Positions 32,830-41,476 of a DNA stretch of 64,000 nucleotides are shown one piece after another; the first letter of the stretch is position 1, and each line of letters opens with the position of its first letter. The DNA lies in the NCBI GenBank assembly GCA_964492485.1, contig CAZBKM010000006.1, forward strand, positions 1-64,000, written 5' to 3'. This DNA is from UBA5336 sp964492485. Lineage in GTDB: Bacteria; Pseudomonadota; Alphaproteobacteria; Caulobacterales; Hyphomonadaceae. Made by a program: the position numbers and the translations under genes. Below the pieces are notes generated by a model. It was not told where the DNA came from. It made no database searches and saw only the letters and a list, made by a program, of their open reading frames with translations.

Positions 32830-33605
32830 GCGAGACATTCGACTCCGAAGACCGTGCCCCTGGCGACATCCGCGAGGCGGTGCGCCAGCTTTCCTTTGCC
32901 TATGAGCGCGCGTCCAGGACCCTCGACGCGCCGCGCAAGAGCCAGATGGCCGACGCCCTGAGGCGGGCAGAGGCCGTCCTGTTTGCCGCCGGTGAGCCCC
33001 TGTCGGCCGAAGCGGTGGCGCAGACGCTGCCGCCGGGCGTCGACGCACCGGACGTGCTGATGGCCCTCAAGGCCGCCTATGCCGACCGCGGCGTGAACCT
33101 CGTCGAGGTCGCCGGCAAATGGCGTTTCCAGACATCGGAAGATCTCGACTTCCTCTTCGTTGAAGAGCGCCACGAGCAGAAGAAGCTCAGCCAGGCGGCG
33201 CTGGAGACACTGGCCATCATCGCCTACGGACAGCCCGTGACCCGCGCCGAAATCGAGGCTGTACGCGGCGTGGCGGTCTCGAAAACCACCCTGGACACGC
33301 TGATGGAGACCGGCTGGATCCGCATCAAGGGCCGACGCCAGACGCCGGGCCGGCCCGTGACCTATGGCACGACCGACGCCTTTCTCGAGCATTTTGGACT
33401 GGAAAGCCTGGCGGTGCTGCCCGGCAAGGCGGATCTGGAAGCCGAGGGGTTGCTCGGCCAGGTGGTGCCCGACGGGTTCGAATGGCCCGGCCAGGCGCGC
33501 GAAGAGGGCGATATCGACGATCCGGAGCCACATGCGGACGCCGGCGAGCCGTCCGATGCGGAATTCGTGACCGATTATTATGCAGCGCGCACTGCGGCGG
33601 AGTAG
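32826..33605 (+). CDS. scpB: Segregation and condensation protein B
   Basis: A 259-aa partner of ScpA with two winged-helix domains. Recognisable stretches are ALRRAEAVLFAAGEPLSAEA, GVNLVEVAGKWRFQTSEDL and the very conserved LSQAALETLAIIAYGQPVTR, then EAVRGVAVSKTTLDTLMETG and TPGRPVTYGTTDAFLEHFGL. An N-terminal extension of about 35 residues and an acidic C-terminal tail are added to the core. It begins with an ATGA overlap on scpA and is followed, after 72 bp, by tatA. Confidence 0.95.
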   Translation: MSETFDSEDRAPGDIREAVRQLSFAYERASRTLDAPRKSQMADALRRAEAVLFAAGEPLSAEAVAQTLPPGVDAPDVLMALKAAYADRGVNLVEVAGKWRFQTSEDLDFLFVEERHEQKKLSQAALETLAIIAYGQPVTRAEIEAVRGVAVSKTTLDTLMETGWIRIKGRRQTPGRPVTYGTTDAFLEHFGLESLAVLPGKADLEAEGLLGQVVPDGFEWPGQAREEGDIDDPEPHADAGEPSDAEFVTDYYAARTAAE

Positions 33606-33677
33606 ACCCGTCGCACCGGCCCGTTTACCCCGGGCCGCACAGCGCCTATGTTCACAGGGCACAGCTTGGAGATCGCC

Positions 33678-33911
33678 ATGGGTTCCGTCGGCCCGCTGCA
33701 ACTTGTTCTCTTGGTGGTCGTCGCGCTCCTGCTCTTTGGCGGACGCGGCCGGATCTCCTCGATCATGGGCGACATGGCGAAGGGCGTTCGAAGCTTTCGC
33801 AAGGGCCTCAATGAGGATGAGGAGTCGACCCGCGCCGTCGGAAGCGATGACGAGGACTCCTACGTCAACGTGACCCCGAAGAAGGACAAGACGAACACAC
33901 CGTCGTCCTGA
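33678..33911 (+). CDS. tatA: Twin-arginine translocase pore subunit TatA
   Basis: A 77-aa protein with one membrane helix (PLQLVLLVVVALLLFGG) and an amphipathic helix (SSIMGDMAKGVRSFRKGL), which oligomerises to pass folded Tat substrates. The FG hinge is present. The ATG at 33678 (MGSVGP) is chosen because GGAG stands 6 bases upstream and the shortened N-terminus matches TatA; the open frame begins ten codons earlier. The C-terminal tail is acidic then lysine-rich. tatB and tatC follow. Confidence 0.92.
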   Translation: MGSVGPLQLVLLVVVALLLFGGRGRISSIMGDMAKGVRSFRKGLNEDEESTRAVGSDDEDSYVNVTPKKDKTNTPSS

Positions 33912-33933
33912 TCCCGGCCTGGAAAGGCGCGCA

Positions 33934-34410
33934 ATGCTGCCCCAATTCGGCCTTTCGGAATTTCTTGTGCTTGCGATCGTGGCGCTGATCGTGGTCGGCC
34001 CCAGGGACCTGCCTGTGATGATGCGCAAGCTGGGCCAGATGCTGGCCAAGGGTCGGTCGATGGCGCGGGAGTTCCAGGCCGCCTTCGATGACATTGCACG
34101 CCAGGCCGAACTCGACGAACTGCGCAAGGAAATCGAGGATCTGAAGCGCAACAATGCGCTGACCCAGGCCCAGGACGACCTGCGGGCCATGGAGCGGGAT
34201 GTGAACGAGACCGTCATGCGACGCGACCGCGAGGCCGGCCAGGCCGGCCAGGCCGCACAGGCTGCACAGTCCGACCAGGACGGCGATGCGACGCCCGTTG
34301 GCAACGACGCGCGCGCGGCCCCCTCCCCCTCCCCGGCCCCCGACGCACCCGAAACCGGGGACACGGCCGAACCCGCTGCGACCTCCCACCCGAGGAGCAA
34401 GTCGGCGTGA
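33934..34410 (+). CDS. tatB: Twin-arginine translocase subunit TatB
   Basis: A 158-aa TatB: a short N-terminal helix (FGLSEFLVLAIVALIVVGPR) with the conserved Glu and GPRDLP hinge, an amphipathic helix (MRKLGQMLAKGRSMAREF), and a long coiled-coil-prone charged segment (ELDELRKEIEDLKRNNAL). The tail is Ala/Gln/Pro-rich with a GQAGQAAQAAQ repeat. TatB pairs with TatC to form the signal-peptide receptor. Its TGA overlaps the GTG start of tatC. Confidence 0.93.
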   Translation: MLPQFGLSEFLVLAIVALIVVGPRDLPVMMRKLGQMLAKGRSMAREFQAAFDDIARQAELDELRKEIEDLKRNNALTQAQDDLRAMERDVNETVMRRDREAGQAGQAAQAAQSDQDGDATPVGNDARAAPSPSPAPDAPETGDTAEPAATSHPRSKSA

Positions 34411-35240
34411 GCGGCTCCACATCGACAGGCGGCGGCGCCGGTGGCGAGCCGGACGAGCTGTCGGGGACCGAGGCACCGCTTCTGGACCACCTGACCGAGC
34501 TCAGGAAACGGCTGATCTACGCGCTGCTGGCCCTGGCGGTTTGCGCGGCGATCTGTTTCGGCTTCGCCGAAGGCATCTACAATCTGCTGCTGCGCCCCTT
34601 TGCCGCCGTCGCCCGAAATGCGCGCGACGGCGCGCCGCTGGAACTGATCTACACCGGGCCGCTGGAATTCTTCTTCGCCAAGCTGCGCCTGTCGCTGTTC
34701 GGAGGGATCTTCCTCGCCTTTCCGGTCCTGGCCTACCAGGTCTATGCCTTTGTGGCGCCGGGCCTCTACAAGCGCGAGCGTCGGGCCTTTCTGCCCTTCC
34801 TGGTGGCTGCACCGGTCCTGTTCACCGCGGGCGCGGCCTTCGTCTATTTCGTGATGATGCCCATGGTGGCGCGTTTTGCGCTGTCCCAGGAACAGATCGA
34901 CAGCTCCGTGGCGGCGATCAAGCTGCTGCCGCGCGTGTCGGAATATCTGTCGCTGGTGATGGCGCTGATGCTGGCGTTCGGGATCTCCTTCCAGCTACCC
35001 GTCGTGCTCAGCCTGTTGGGCCGCGCCGGTATCCTCGGCGCCGAAAGCCTTCGGAAAGGGCGGAAATATGCCCTTGTGGGCATCCTGGCCTTCGCCGCCT
35101 TCTTCACGCCGCCGGACATCATCAGCCAGATCCTTCTGACCGTGCCGGTCTACATGCTCTACGAGGCGAGCATCTGGCTGGTCGCCCTGATGGAACGCAA
35201 GGCCGAGGAGGCCGCCGACGCCGATGCAACCGAACCCTGA
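34407..35240 (+). CDS. tatC: Twin-arginine translocase subunit TatC
   Basis: A 277-aa inner-membrane protein with six helices that recognises the twin-arginine signal. Conserved TatC features: LLDHLTELRKRLIYALLAL at the N-terminus, PLEFFFAKLRLSLFGGIFLA, FPVLAYQVYAFVAPGLYKRE and a C-terminal FFTPPDIISQILLTVPVYML. The start is GTG (GTGA overlap with tatB). After the stop comes a stem-loop; serS, which I expect next in many relatives, is absent. Confidence 0.95.
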   Translation: MSGSTSTGGGAGGEPDELSGTEAPLLDHLTELRKRLIYALLALAVCAAICFGFAEGIYNLLLRPFAAVARNARDGAPLELIYTGPLEFFFAKLRLSLFGGIFLAFPVLAYQVYAFVAPGLYKRERRAFLPFLVAAPVLFTAGAAFVYFVMMPMVARFALSQEQIDSSVAAIKLLPRVSEYLSLVMALMLAFGISFQLPVVLSLLGRAGILGAESLRKGRKYALVGILAFAAFFTPPDIISQILLTVPVYMLYEASIWLVALMERKAEEAADADATEP

Positions 35241-35265
35241 GACAGGACCGGATGGCGATCCGCTC

Positions 35266-35308
35266 GGCAGGTTCGGGCGCCGGTCACACTCCGTTCACCC
35301 GACCTGCC
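35266..35308 (+). terminator. Possible stem-loop terminator of the tat operon
   Basis: GGCAGGT (35266-35272) pairs with ACCTGCC (35302-35308), continuing as CGGG/CCCG after one bulged base. It lies 26 bp after the tatC stop. No T run follows, so the evidence is the stem and position only. Confidence 0.35.
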
Positions 35309-35348
35309 TAGCCTGAGGCCTGTCCGCACGCTGACCTCCGCCAGACCC

Positions 35349-36056
35349 ATGCTGCTTACCGCCCTGCTCAGCCTCATGCTCTCGCCCGCGACGGGTCCGC
35401 TTGATGCGGCCCTGGCGGCGACCGAGGCGCCGAAAACCCTCCGCGCGGCCTTCAAGGTGACCCTGTCCAGCGACGAGGCGACGCGCGTCTTCGCCTATGA
35501 TCCACGCTGGCCGCGGGCCAACCGGTGGCGTCTCGAATCGGCGGACGGCGACGACAGCCTCCTCGACGAGGTTGCGGCCGCCTGGGGAGCCGACCCGGCC
35601 CCCGATGGACGGCTGTTTCCCGACGATCTGCGCGCCAGCCTGCCGGACCGGGTCCAGGGCCAGGATCTCGGCGGCGCCTGGCGGATCGAGTTCCGGCATC
35701 GCCCTTCGGCAAATGATGGCGAGCTCGACCGTTGGGCCATAGGCCGACTTGACGCCACCGCCTGGCTCGATCCGGCACAGGAACGGTTCCTGCGCATCGA
35801 CCACGAACTGAGCGCACCCACTCCCGGTCCGAACGGCGGCATGCTGACCGGCTACCGACAGACCCACTATCTGGAGACCGAGCCGAAATGGGGCCTGACC
35901 TATATCGCGCGTATGGAGATCGATCTGGAAGCCCGCGCCGCCTGGCGCACGCTGGACCGCAGTTACGCGATGCAGGTGACCGAGGTTGAGGTCTTCTTCG
36001 CCAACGCGGCGGCGGAACAGGCCTACCTCGCCGCCCGCGCGTCCACCGACTCCTGA
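35349..36056 (+). CDS. Secreted protein of unknown function
   Basis: A 235-aa product with a probable signal peptide (residues 1-23, LLTALLSLMLSPATGPLDAA...). The rest is rich in alternating beta-strand segments: LRAAFKVTLSSDEATRVFAY, RWRLESADGDDS, GAWRIEFRHRP, RFLRIDHELSAP and YLETEPKWGLTYIARMEIDL. The shape recalls LolA/LolB-like half barrels that bind lipoprotein lipid chains, but I see no decisive motif and would not assign that function. It follows the tat operon and precedes a family-2 repeat. Confidence 0.7.
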   Translation: MLLTALLSLMLSPATGPLDAALAATEAPKTLRAAFKVTLSSDEATRVFAYDPRWPRANRWRLESADGDDSLLDEVAAAWGADPAPDGRLFPDDLRASLPDRVQGQDLGGAWRIEFRHRPSANDGELDRWAIGRLDATAWLDPAQERFLRIDHELSAPTPGPNGGMLTGYRQTHYLETEPKWGLTYIARMEIDLEARAAWRTLDRSYAMQVTEVEVFFANAAAEQAYLAARASTDS

Positions 36057-36116
36057 CGTCGTGCCCACCCGTCAGCAGTCCACAAGACCCCATGGCCGCG
36101 GTCGCAAAACGTCCTG

Positions 36117-36212
36117 AAGCGCCGGACTTTCGTTTCACTCCAGACCGTCGCTTCACATAATTATTATTGCGCAAGTATCCGTTCGCAACCGATTCCGTTT
36201 GCTCCGAACCTG
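36117..36212 (+). repeat. Family-2 hairpin-plus-tail repeat, copy A
   Basis: AAGCGCCGG (36117-36125) faces CCGTCGCTT (36145-36153), followed by an AT-rich spacer and the tail TGCGCAAGTATCCGTTCGC with TCCGTTTGCTCCGAACC. Related copies are at 44448-44535 (plus), 48694-48787 (minus) and, more diverged, 48572-48650 (minus). This copy lies directly upstream of the DUF1489 gene and may form its leader. Confidence 0.75.
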
Positions 36213-36226
36213 CTCTAAACTGCCGG

Positions 36227-36646
36227 ATGATGACCGTGCACCTGGTAAAGCTCTGCGTCGGGGCAGACAGTGTCGACGATCTTGCGGCCTGGCAGCGTCA
36301 TGTGATGACGCACCACCCCACGCCCGTTCACCATACGCGCATGACGCCCAAGCGCCTTGCCGACCTCCTGGACGGAGGGTCCATCTTCTGGGTCATCAAG
36401 CGCCAGATCCGCGTCCGCCAGCGCCTTCTGGACATCAGGACGGTGACCGACTCCAGCGGTCGGGACGTGTGCGAACTGGTCCTCGACCCCGAACTCGTCC
36501 CCACCGAATTGCAGCCCCAAAAGCCCTTCCAGGGCTGGCGCTACCTGACGCCCGAAGCCGCCCCGGCCGATGCGCGCGGAACAGACCTGCCCGACGAAAT
36601 CCCGGCCGATCTGGGCGAGGCGCTCAAGAAGGCCCTCGTCTGGTAG
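36227..36646 (+). CDS. DUF1489 family protein
   Basis: A 139-aa cytoplasmic protein restricted, as far as I know, to alphaproteobacteria and of unknown function. It begins MMTVHLVKLCVGADSVDDL and continues HTRMTPKRLADLLDGGSIFW, VIKRQIRVRQRLLDIR and FQGWRYLTPEAAPAD, the features by which I recognise the family. Two adjacent ATG codons (36227, 36230) are possible starts; the open frame upstream of them is inside a family-2 repeat and is not preferred. It converges with the SRP RNA gene. Confidence 0.85.
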   Translation: MMTVHLVKLCVGADSVDDLAAWQRHVMTHHPTPVHHTRMTPKRLADLLDGGSIFWVIKRQIRVRQRLLDIRTVTDSSGRDVCELVLDPELVPTELQPQKPFQGWRYLTPEAAPADARGTDLPDEIPADLGEALKKALVW

Positions 36647-36693
36647 CGTCGCGCCGATCGCGCTGATCCGGTCGCGCCGGACGGGGCCTGTGC

Positions 36694-36799
36694 GGGGGAG
36701 GAGACTGGACAGCGACCCGTACGAAACTCGTTAGGGCTGCTTCCTTCCGGACCTGACCCGGTTGGCGAGCGGTACGTCCGCCGCCAGCCTCCAGCCCCC
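36694..36799 (-). ncRNA. ffs: Signal recognition particle RNA (4.5S-type)
   Basis: Read on the minus strand, the region contains GGTCAGGTCCGGAAGGAAGC, the universal apical loop (GGAA tetraloop and asymmetric loop) where Ffh binds. The 5' end GGGGG (36799-36795) pairs with the 3' end CCCCC (36698-36694), and GGAGGCTGG faces CCAGTCTCC further in, closing one long hairpin of about 106 nt. This is the small bacterial SRP RNA that, with Ffh, delivers nascent membrane proteins. Its 5' end is 58 bp from the nudC start; transcription is divergent. Confidence 0.94.
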
Positions 36800-36857
36800 T
36801 ACATCGGAAATTCGGAGCGGGGTGACAAGTGGGAGAATGGCGTTAGGGTCGCGCGCC

Positions 36858-37820
36858 ATGCCGCTGAAGACCCAGATTCCCCTCTCAGGCCCCGGCCTGG
36901 ACCGTGCCGCGCATCGCCGGGCCGATCTGGCCTGGCTGAAGGATGCACGGCAGGCTCCAGACGTGCTCGTCCTCCTGATGCAGGGTGGAAAGCCCCTGAT
37001 TGAGGGCGGACGGCCCGAGGCATCCGGTGCGGTGGGGGCATGGCAACCGCCCGCCAGCCGTCCGATCGCCTGGCTGGGCGCGGAGGCCTGGACGCTTGGC
37101 GACCCGGAGACCGAAGTCTTTCTGGGCGTGGACCGGCGCGGCACGCCGGCGTTCGCCCTGAACATGCCGGAGCCTTTCAGCCTTGCGGGCTCGCCGATCG
37201 AGGGGCTTGGCGCGTTCGAGGACATGCGCGCGGCCGCCCAGGGGCTATCTGCGCTGGAGGGCAGCGCGGCAGCCACGGCCCGCAGCCTGTTCGAATGGCA
37301 CCGCCGGCACGGCTTCTGCGCCAATTGCGGGGCACCGACGCAGATCGTGGAAGCTGGCTGGAAGCGCGCCTGCCGGACCTGCGGGGCCGAACATTTTCCA
37401 CGGACCGACCCGGTTGCCATCATGCTCGCGACCGATGGGGAGCGCTGCCTGGTGGGGCGCCAGCGCGCCTGGCCGCCGGGCTTCGTCTCCTGCCTGGCAG
37501 GCTTCGTGGAGCCGGGCGAGACCGTGGAGCAGGCAGCCGCCCGGGAACTGTACGAGGAAGCCGGGATCACGGCCGATCCGGCGGAGGCGGAGTACCTGTT
37601 CTGCCAGCCCTGGCCCTTCCCCTCCTCCCTCATGGTCGGTCTGATCCTGCCGGCTGTCTCGACCGAGATCACGGTCGACACGAGCGAGCTGGAAACGGCC
37701 CATTGGGTGACCCGCGACGAGGCCCGCCAGATGATCGCGGGCGACCATCCGCGATTCACCTGCCCGCCGCCCATGGCAGTGGCGCATCACATCCTGAAGG
37801 TATGGGCCGAACGGTCGTGA
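36858..37820 (+). CDS. nudC: NAD(H) pyrophosphatase / RNA de-NADding Nudix enzyme
   Basis: A 320-aa cytoplasmic Nudix protein that cleaves NADH to NMNH and AMP and removes NAD caps from RNA. Zinc ribbon cysteines are CANCGAP and CRTCGAEHFPR. The Nudix box is GFVEPGETVEQAAARELYEE followed by AGI. The NADH-specific motif appears as CQPWPFPSSLM, with Cys in place of the usual Ser. I place the start at ATG 36858 with AGGG upstream; ATG 36837 has a ribosome site only one base away, and the longest frame would run into the SRP RNA. Confidence 0.92.
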   Translation: MPLKTQIPLSGPGLDRAAHRRADLAWLKDARQAPDVLVLLMQGGKPLIEGGRPEASGAVGAWQPPASRPIAWLGAEAWTLGDPETEVFLGVDRRGTPAFALNMPEPFSLAGSPIEGLGAFEDMRAAAQGLSALEGSAAATARSLFEWHRRHGFCANCGAPTQIVEAGWKRACRTCGAEHFPRTDPVAIMLATDGERCLVGRQRAWPPGFVSCLAGFVEPGETVEQAAARELYEEAGITADPAEAEYLFCQPWPFPSSLMVGLILPAVSTEITVDTSELETAHWVTRDEARQMIAGDHPRFTCPPPMAVAHHILKVWAERS

Positions 37821-37845
37821 CGCGGCAGGCGGCCCCGCCCCATCC

Positions 37846-38337
37846 TTACTTCGTGAGCTGGGCGCGCCCCGTCCCCGCATGCAGCGCGCAGATCAGCGTG
37901 AACAGGCGCCGGGCGGTATCGAAGTCGATGTCGACCTTTCCCGACAGCCGCTCTGCCACCAGTTCCGAACCCTCGTTGTGAATGCCGCGCCGCGCCATGT
38001 CGATTGCCTCGATCTGATGCGGCGACTGGTGGCGGATCGCATTGTAATAGCTTTCGCAGATCATGAAGTAGTCGCGGATCACGGCACGGAAGGGCGTCAG
38101 GCTCAGAATGAAGGTGTGGACACGCTCGCCCGCCTCGTCGCGAATGTCGAAGACCAGCTTGCGTTCCTGCAGCGACAGGCCCAGCCGGTAGGGTCCACGG
38201 TCGACGCCTGTCACCGCGAAACTGTTCGCCTCGATCAGGTCGAAGATGGCCACGCGCCGCTCATGCTCGGCTTCCGGACCGGAGGCCGACAGCGTCTCCG
38301 GATCGATATCCACCGAAATGAGCCGGTCGGACGTCAT
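37846..38337 (-). CDS. UPF0262 family protein
   Basis: A 163-aa cytoplasmic protein of unknown function found next to hisD in alphaproteobacteria. Recognisable stretches: VAIFDLIEANSFAVTGVDRG, PYRLGLSLQERKLVFDIRDE, FRAVIRDYFMICESYYNAIR and the basic IEAIDMARRGIHNEGSELVA. The start overlaps the hisD stop as ATGA. The length and neighbours fit the family. Its end faces nudC 26 bp away. Confidence 0.92.
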   Translation of the reverse strand: MTSDRLISVDIDPETLSASGPEAEHERRVAIFDLIEANSFAVTGVDRGPYRLGLSLQERKLVFDIRDEAGERVHTFILSLTPFRAVIRDYFMICESYYNAIRHQSPHQIEAIDMARRGIHNEGSELVAERLSGKVDIDFDTARRLFTLICALHAGTGRAQLTK

Positions 38338-39656
38338 CTGTCCCCATCCCCGGATCGGATGGCCGGATGGTTGCTTCTGATCGAAATGGCGCGCGCATGG
38401 GCGGGCAGGCCCTCGGCCTCCGCCAGACGCAGCGCCGCTGGCGCCAGCGCCTCGAAGCCCGCCTGGCCGGCGCGCTGGACACTGATCCGCTTCATGAAAT
38501 CCAGAAGCCCGAGACCGGAGGAGAATCGCGCCGCCCGCGAGGTGGGCAGCACATGGTTCGACCCGGTAACATAATCGCCCAGCGCCTCCGGCATGTGGTG
38601 GCCAAGGAACACCGCGCCGGCATGGCGCACCTTGGGCAGAAGCGCATCCGGGTCGGCGACGGCCAGTTCCAGGTGCTCCGGCGCGATCCGGTTGGCCAGT
38701 ACCATCGCCTGGTCGAGGTCGCGGGTGACGATGACCGCGCCATGGGCGGTCCAGCTTTCGCGGGCGACGGCCTCGCTCGCCAGGGTATCGAGCTGGCCTT
38801 CGACCGCGCGTACCACCGCCTCGGCCAGCTCCGGATCGGGTGTGATGAGCACCGATTGCGAGGTGGGATCATGTTCGGCCTGGCTCAGCAGATCGGCGGC
38901 CACCCAGTCGGGGTTCGCGGTGGCATCGGCGATCACCAGGATTTCCGACGGACCGGCAATCGTGTCGATCCCGACCCGGCCGAAGACCTGCCGCTTGGCT
39001 TCCGCCACATAGGCGTTACCGGGGCCGACGATCTTGTCCACCGGGCGCAGACGCCCTGCGCCGAAGGCCAGCGCGCCCACGGCCTGGGCGCCGCCTATCG
39101 GGTGAAACTCGTCGACACCGGCGCGCAGCGCGGCATAGGCCACCGCGGGGGCCAGGTCGCCGTCGGGCGCCGGAGCCACCATGACGACCCGCCCCACGCC
39201 GGCAGCCTTCGCCGGAACGACGTTCATCAGGACCGAACTCGGATAGCTGGCACGCCCGCCCGGCACATAGACGCCCACGGCATCCAGCGGCGTCCACCGC
39301 CAGCCCAGTTCGACACCATCGGCATCGGTGAACCGGTGATCGTCCGGCGCCTGGGCGCCGTGATAGGCGGCGATCCGTGCGGCGGCAAAGTCGATCGCCT
39401 CGCGCAGGTCGGCCGGGCAAGCGGCAGCCAGGGCGCCCAGGTCCACATTGTCGGAGGTCAGCGTCACCGGATCGAGCTGCAGTCGGTCGAACTTCGCCGT
39501 CTGCTCGGCGACGGCCGCACCGCCCCGGCTCCGAACGTCGGCCAGAATGGAGCGAACGGTCTCGGCCACATCCGCCACGTCACCGCGGGGCGCGTTGAGA
39601 AACGCCTCGAACCGGTCATCGAAGGCGGCACTGCGGGCGTCGAGGCGGGTGGTCAT
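38334..39656 (-). CDS. hisD: Histidinol dehydrogenase
   Basis: A 440-aa cytoplasmic zinc enzyme catalysing the last two oxidations of histidine synthesis, histidinol to histidine. Family signatures: GVYVPGGRASYPSSVLMNVV, AGVGRVVMVAPAPDG, KIVGPGNAYVAEAKRQVFG, DTIAGPSEILVIADATANPD, LLSQAEHDPTSQSVLIT and the C-terminal GSNHVLPTSRAARFSSGL. It overlaps UPF0262 and DUF2948 genes by four bases each, the standard alphaproteobacterial order, so it is the middle gene of a coupled set that starts with murA. Confidence 0.97.
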   Translation of the reverse strand: MTTRLDARSAAFDDRFEAFLNAPRGDVADVAETVRSILADVRSRGGAAVAEQTAKFDRLQLDPVTLTSDNVDLGALAAACPADLREAIDFAAARIAAYHGAQAPDDHRFTDADGVELGWRWTPLDAVGVYVPGGRASYPSSVLMNVVPAKAAGVGRVVMVAPAPDGDLAPAVAYAALRAGVDEFHPIGGAQAVGALAFGAGRLRPVDKIVGPGNAYVAEAKRQVFGRVGIDTIAGPSEILVIADATANPDWVAADLLSQAEHDPTSQSVLITPDPELAEAVVRAVEGQLDTLASEAVARESWTAHGAVIVTRDLDQAMVLANRIAPEHLELAVADPDALLPKVRHAGAVFLGHHMPEALGDYVTGSNHVLPTSRAARFSSGLGLLDFMKRISVQRAGQAGFEALAPAALRLAEAEGLPAHARAISIRSNHPAIRSGDGDR

Positions 39657-40096
39657 CGCTTGCGCCTTTCGTGGCTCGGTGTCTTGCGCGTGTGCCAGAC
39701 ATAGTCGGAATCGAGCAGCGTGACATCCAGCACCTCGACCTTGAGGGCGATCTCGCCGTCGCCGGCAAAGGTCAGGATCACCTGACCGCCCGGCGGCTCG
39801 GCATCCGGAACGAAAACGATCTGCAGCAGCGACACAACCGTGTCCGGATCCGCCTGACCCAGCCCACGCGCCCGCGCCGTCAGCACCCCGTCCACCGACA
39901 GGAGCGCGCGGACACGGGCTTTCTCCGTTCCCTCCGCTTCCCAGCGAAAGCGGTTGAGTTCGATGGAGAAGCGCCGCTGGCGGGCCTCGTAGCGCAGGTT
40001 CTCGGCCTTGGTGACGGCATCCTGCACCGCCGCCGAAATCACCTGCAAATCCTCTTCATCCTCGGCGATCAGCCTGAGCGGCGTTGGGTCGGCCAT
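39653..40096 (-). CDS. DUF2948 family protein
   Basis: A 147-aa cytoplasmic protein of unknown function. It begins LRLIAEDEEDLQVISAAVQD and carries RRFSIELNRFRWEAEG, RVRALLSVDGVL and ILTFAGDGEIALKVEVLDVT with the closing SDYVWHTRKTPSHERRKR. These strings and the position between murA and hisD identify the family. It starts 17 bp after the murA stop and overlaps hisD by four bases, so its expression is tied to both. Confidence 0.9.
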   Translation of the reverse strand: MADPTPLRLIAEDEEDLQVISAAVQDAVTKAENLRYEARQRRFSIELNRFRWEAEGTEKARVRALLSVDGVLTARARGLGQADPDTVVSLLQIVFVPDAEPPGGQVILTFAGDGEIALKVEVLDVTLLDSDYVWHTRKTPSHERRKR

Positions 40097-40113
40097 GGCG
40101 GTCGGACTGCTCC

Positions 40114-41388
40114 CTAGTCGCTGAGCCGGCGGATCTCTGCACCGCAGGCACTGAGCTTCTCGTCCAGGGCTTCAAAGCCGCGGTCGAGATGGTAGATGCG
40201 GTTGACCACAGTCTCCCCTTCGGCGGCAAGTCCCGCGATGACAAGGGAGACCGAGGCGCGAAGGTCGGTCGCCATCACCGGCGCGCCGTGCAGTCCGCGT
40301 CCGCCCTTCACGATCGCTTCGGGCCCGCGCACGGTCACGTCGGCGCCGAGCCGTGCCAGCTCGGGCGCGTGCATGAAGCGGTTCTCGAAGATGTTCTCGC
40401 GGATGATCGATGTGCCCTGCGCCAGCGTCATGAGCGCCATGAACTGTGCCTGGAGATCCGTGGGAAAGCCGGGATGGGGTTGGGTGTCGATGTCGACCGG
40501 CTGGAGCGGGTGATCGGGCGCGCGAAGGACCCGCAGCGTACGCGCCGCCCCATCCGCCGCCACCGTTACCCCTGCCCGCCGGAGCGCCCCGATCAGGGCG
40601 CCGAGCGCATCCACCGGCGCGTTGTCCAGGGTGACATCACCGCCGGCCGCCGCCGCCGCAATGGCGAACGTCCCGGCCTCGATCCGGTCGGGCATGACGT
40701 CATGGGTGGTCCCCGACAGCCGCTCCACGCCGACGATGCGGACCGTATCGGTGCCAGCCCCGGTGATCCGCGCGCCCATGGCGTTCAGGCAGGCGGCGAG
40801 GTCGGCAATCTCCGGCTCGCGCGCGGCGTTCTCCAGCACCGTTTCCCCCTGGGCCAGGGTCGCGGCCAGCATGGCGTGTTCCGTCGCCCCAACCGAGGGG
40901 AAGGGAAAGTTCACATGGGCGCCCTTCAGACCGCGAAGCGCGGCGGCCTTCACATAGCCGCCCTCGATCAGGAGGTCGGCGCCCATGGCCTCGAACGCCT
41001 TCAGGTGCAGGTCCACGGGCCGCGCACCGATGGCACAGCCGCCCGGCAGCGACACGGTGGCGTGGCCGGCGCGCGCCAGCAGAGGCCCCAGCACGTTGAA
41101 GCTCGCCCGCATCTTCCGCACCTGCTCATAGGGCGCGATGGTCGAGGTCAGCTCCGCCGCGTTCAGATGGCAGGTGTGGGTGGCGCGGGGCCAGTACACC
41201 TCGACCCCGAGCGTCTGCAGCAGCTCGCTCAGGAACCGTGTGTCGGCCAGGTTCGGGCAATTGGTCAGGGTCAGCGGTTGGTCGGTCAGCAGCGACGCCA
41301 CCATCAGCTTCAGCGCGGAATTCTTCGCGCCGGAAATCGGAATGCGGCCCGCCAGCGGACGGCCGCCCATGAGGCTCAGTCGATCCAT
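40114..41388 (-). CDS. murA: UDP-N-acetylglucosamine 1-carboxyvinyltransferase
   Basis: A 424-aa cytoplasmic enzyme adding enolpyruvate from PEP to UDP-GlcNAc, the first committed step of peptidoglycan synthesis. The start region GRIPISGAKNSALKLMVASL and the active-site loop LPGGCAIGARPVDLH with the reactive Cys (fosfomycin target) are intact. IEAGTFAIAAAAAGGDVTLD, ENIFENRFMHAPEL and ATDLRASVSLVIAGLAAEG are also conserved. The ATG at 41388 (MDRLSLMGG) gives normal length; the open frame continues upstream without homology. Confidence 0.96.
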   Translation of the reverse strand: MDRLSLMGGRPLAGRIPISGAKNSALKLMVASLLTDQPLTLTNCPNLADTRFLSELLQTLGVEVYWPRATHTCHLNAAELTSTIAPYEQVRKMRASFNVLGPLLARAGHATVSLPGGCAIGARPVDLHLKAFEAMGADLLIEGGYVKAAALRGLKGAHVNFPFPSVGATEHAMLAATLAQGETVLENAAREPEIADLAACLNAMGARITGAGTDTVRIVGVERLSGTTHDVMPDRIEAGTFAIAAAAAGGDVTLDNAPVDALGALIGALRRAGVTVAADGAARTLRVLRAPDHPLQPVDIDTQPHPGFPTDLQAQFMALMTLAQGTSIIRENIFENRFMHAPELARLGADVTVRGPEAIVKGGRGLHGAPVMATDLRASVSLVIAGLAAEGETVVNRIYHLDRGFEALDEKLSACGAEIRRLSD

Positions 41389-41476
41389 GACTCCACCGTT
41401 ACGCCTGCCCAGGGGCGAGGGAAAGGCCGGAAAGTGGCGATCAGGGGGGACGCGGGGCCGCAGGCCCTGCCCGCGC

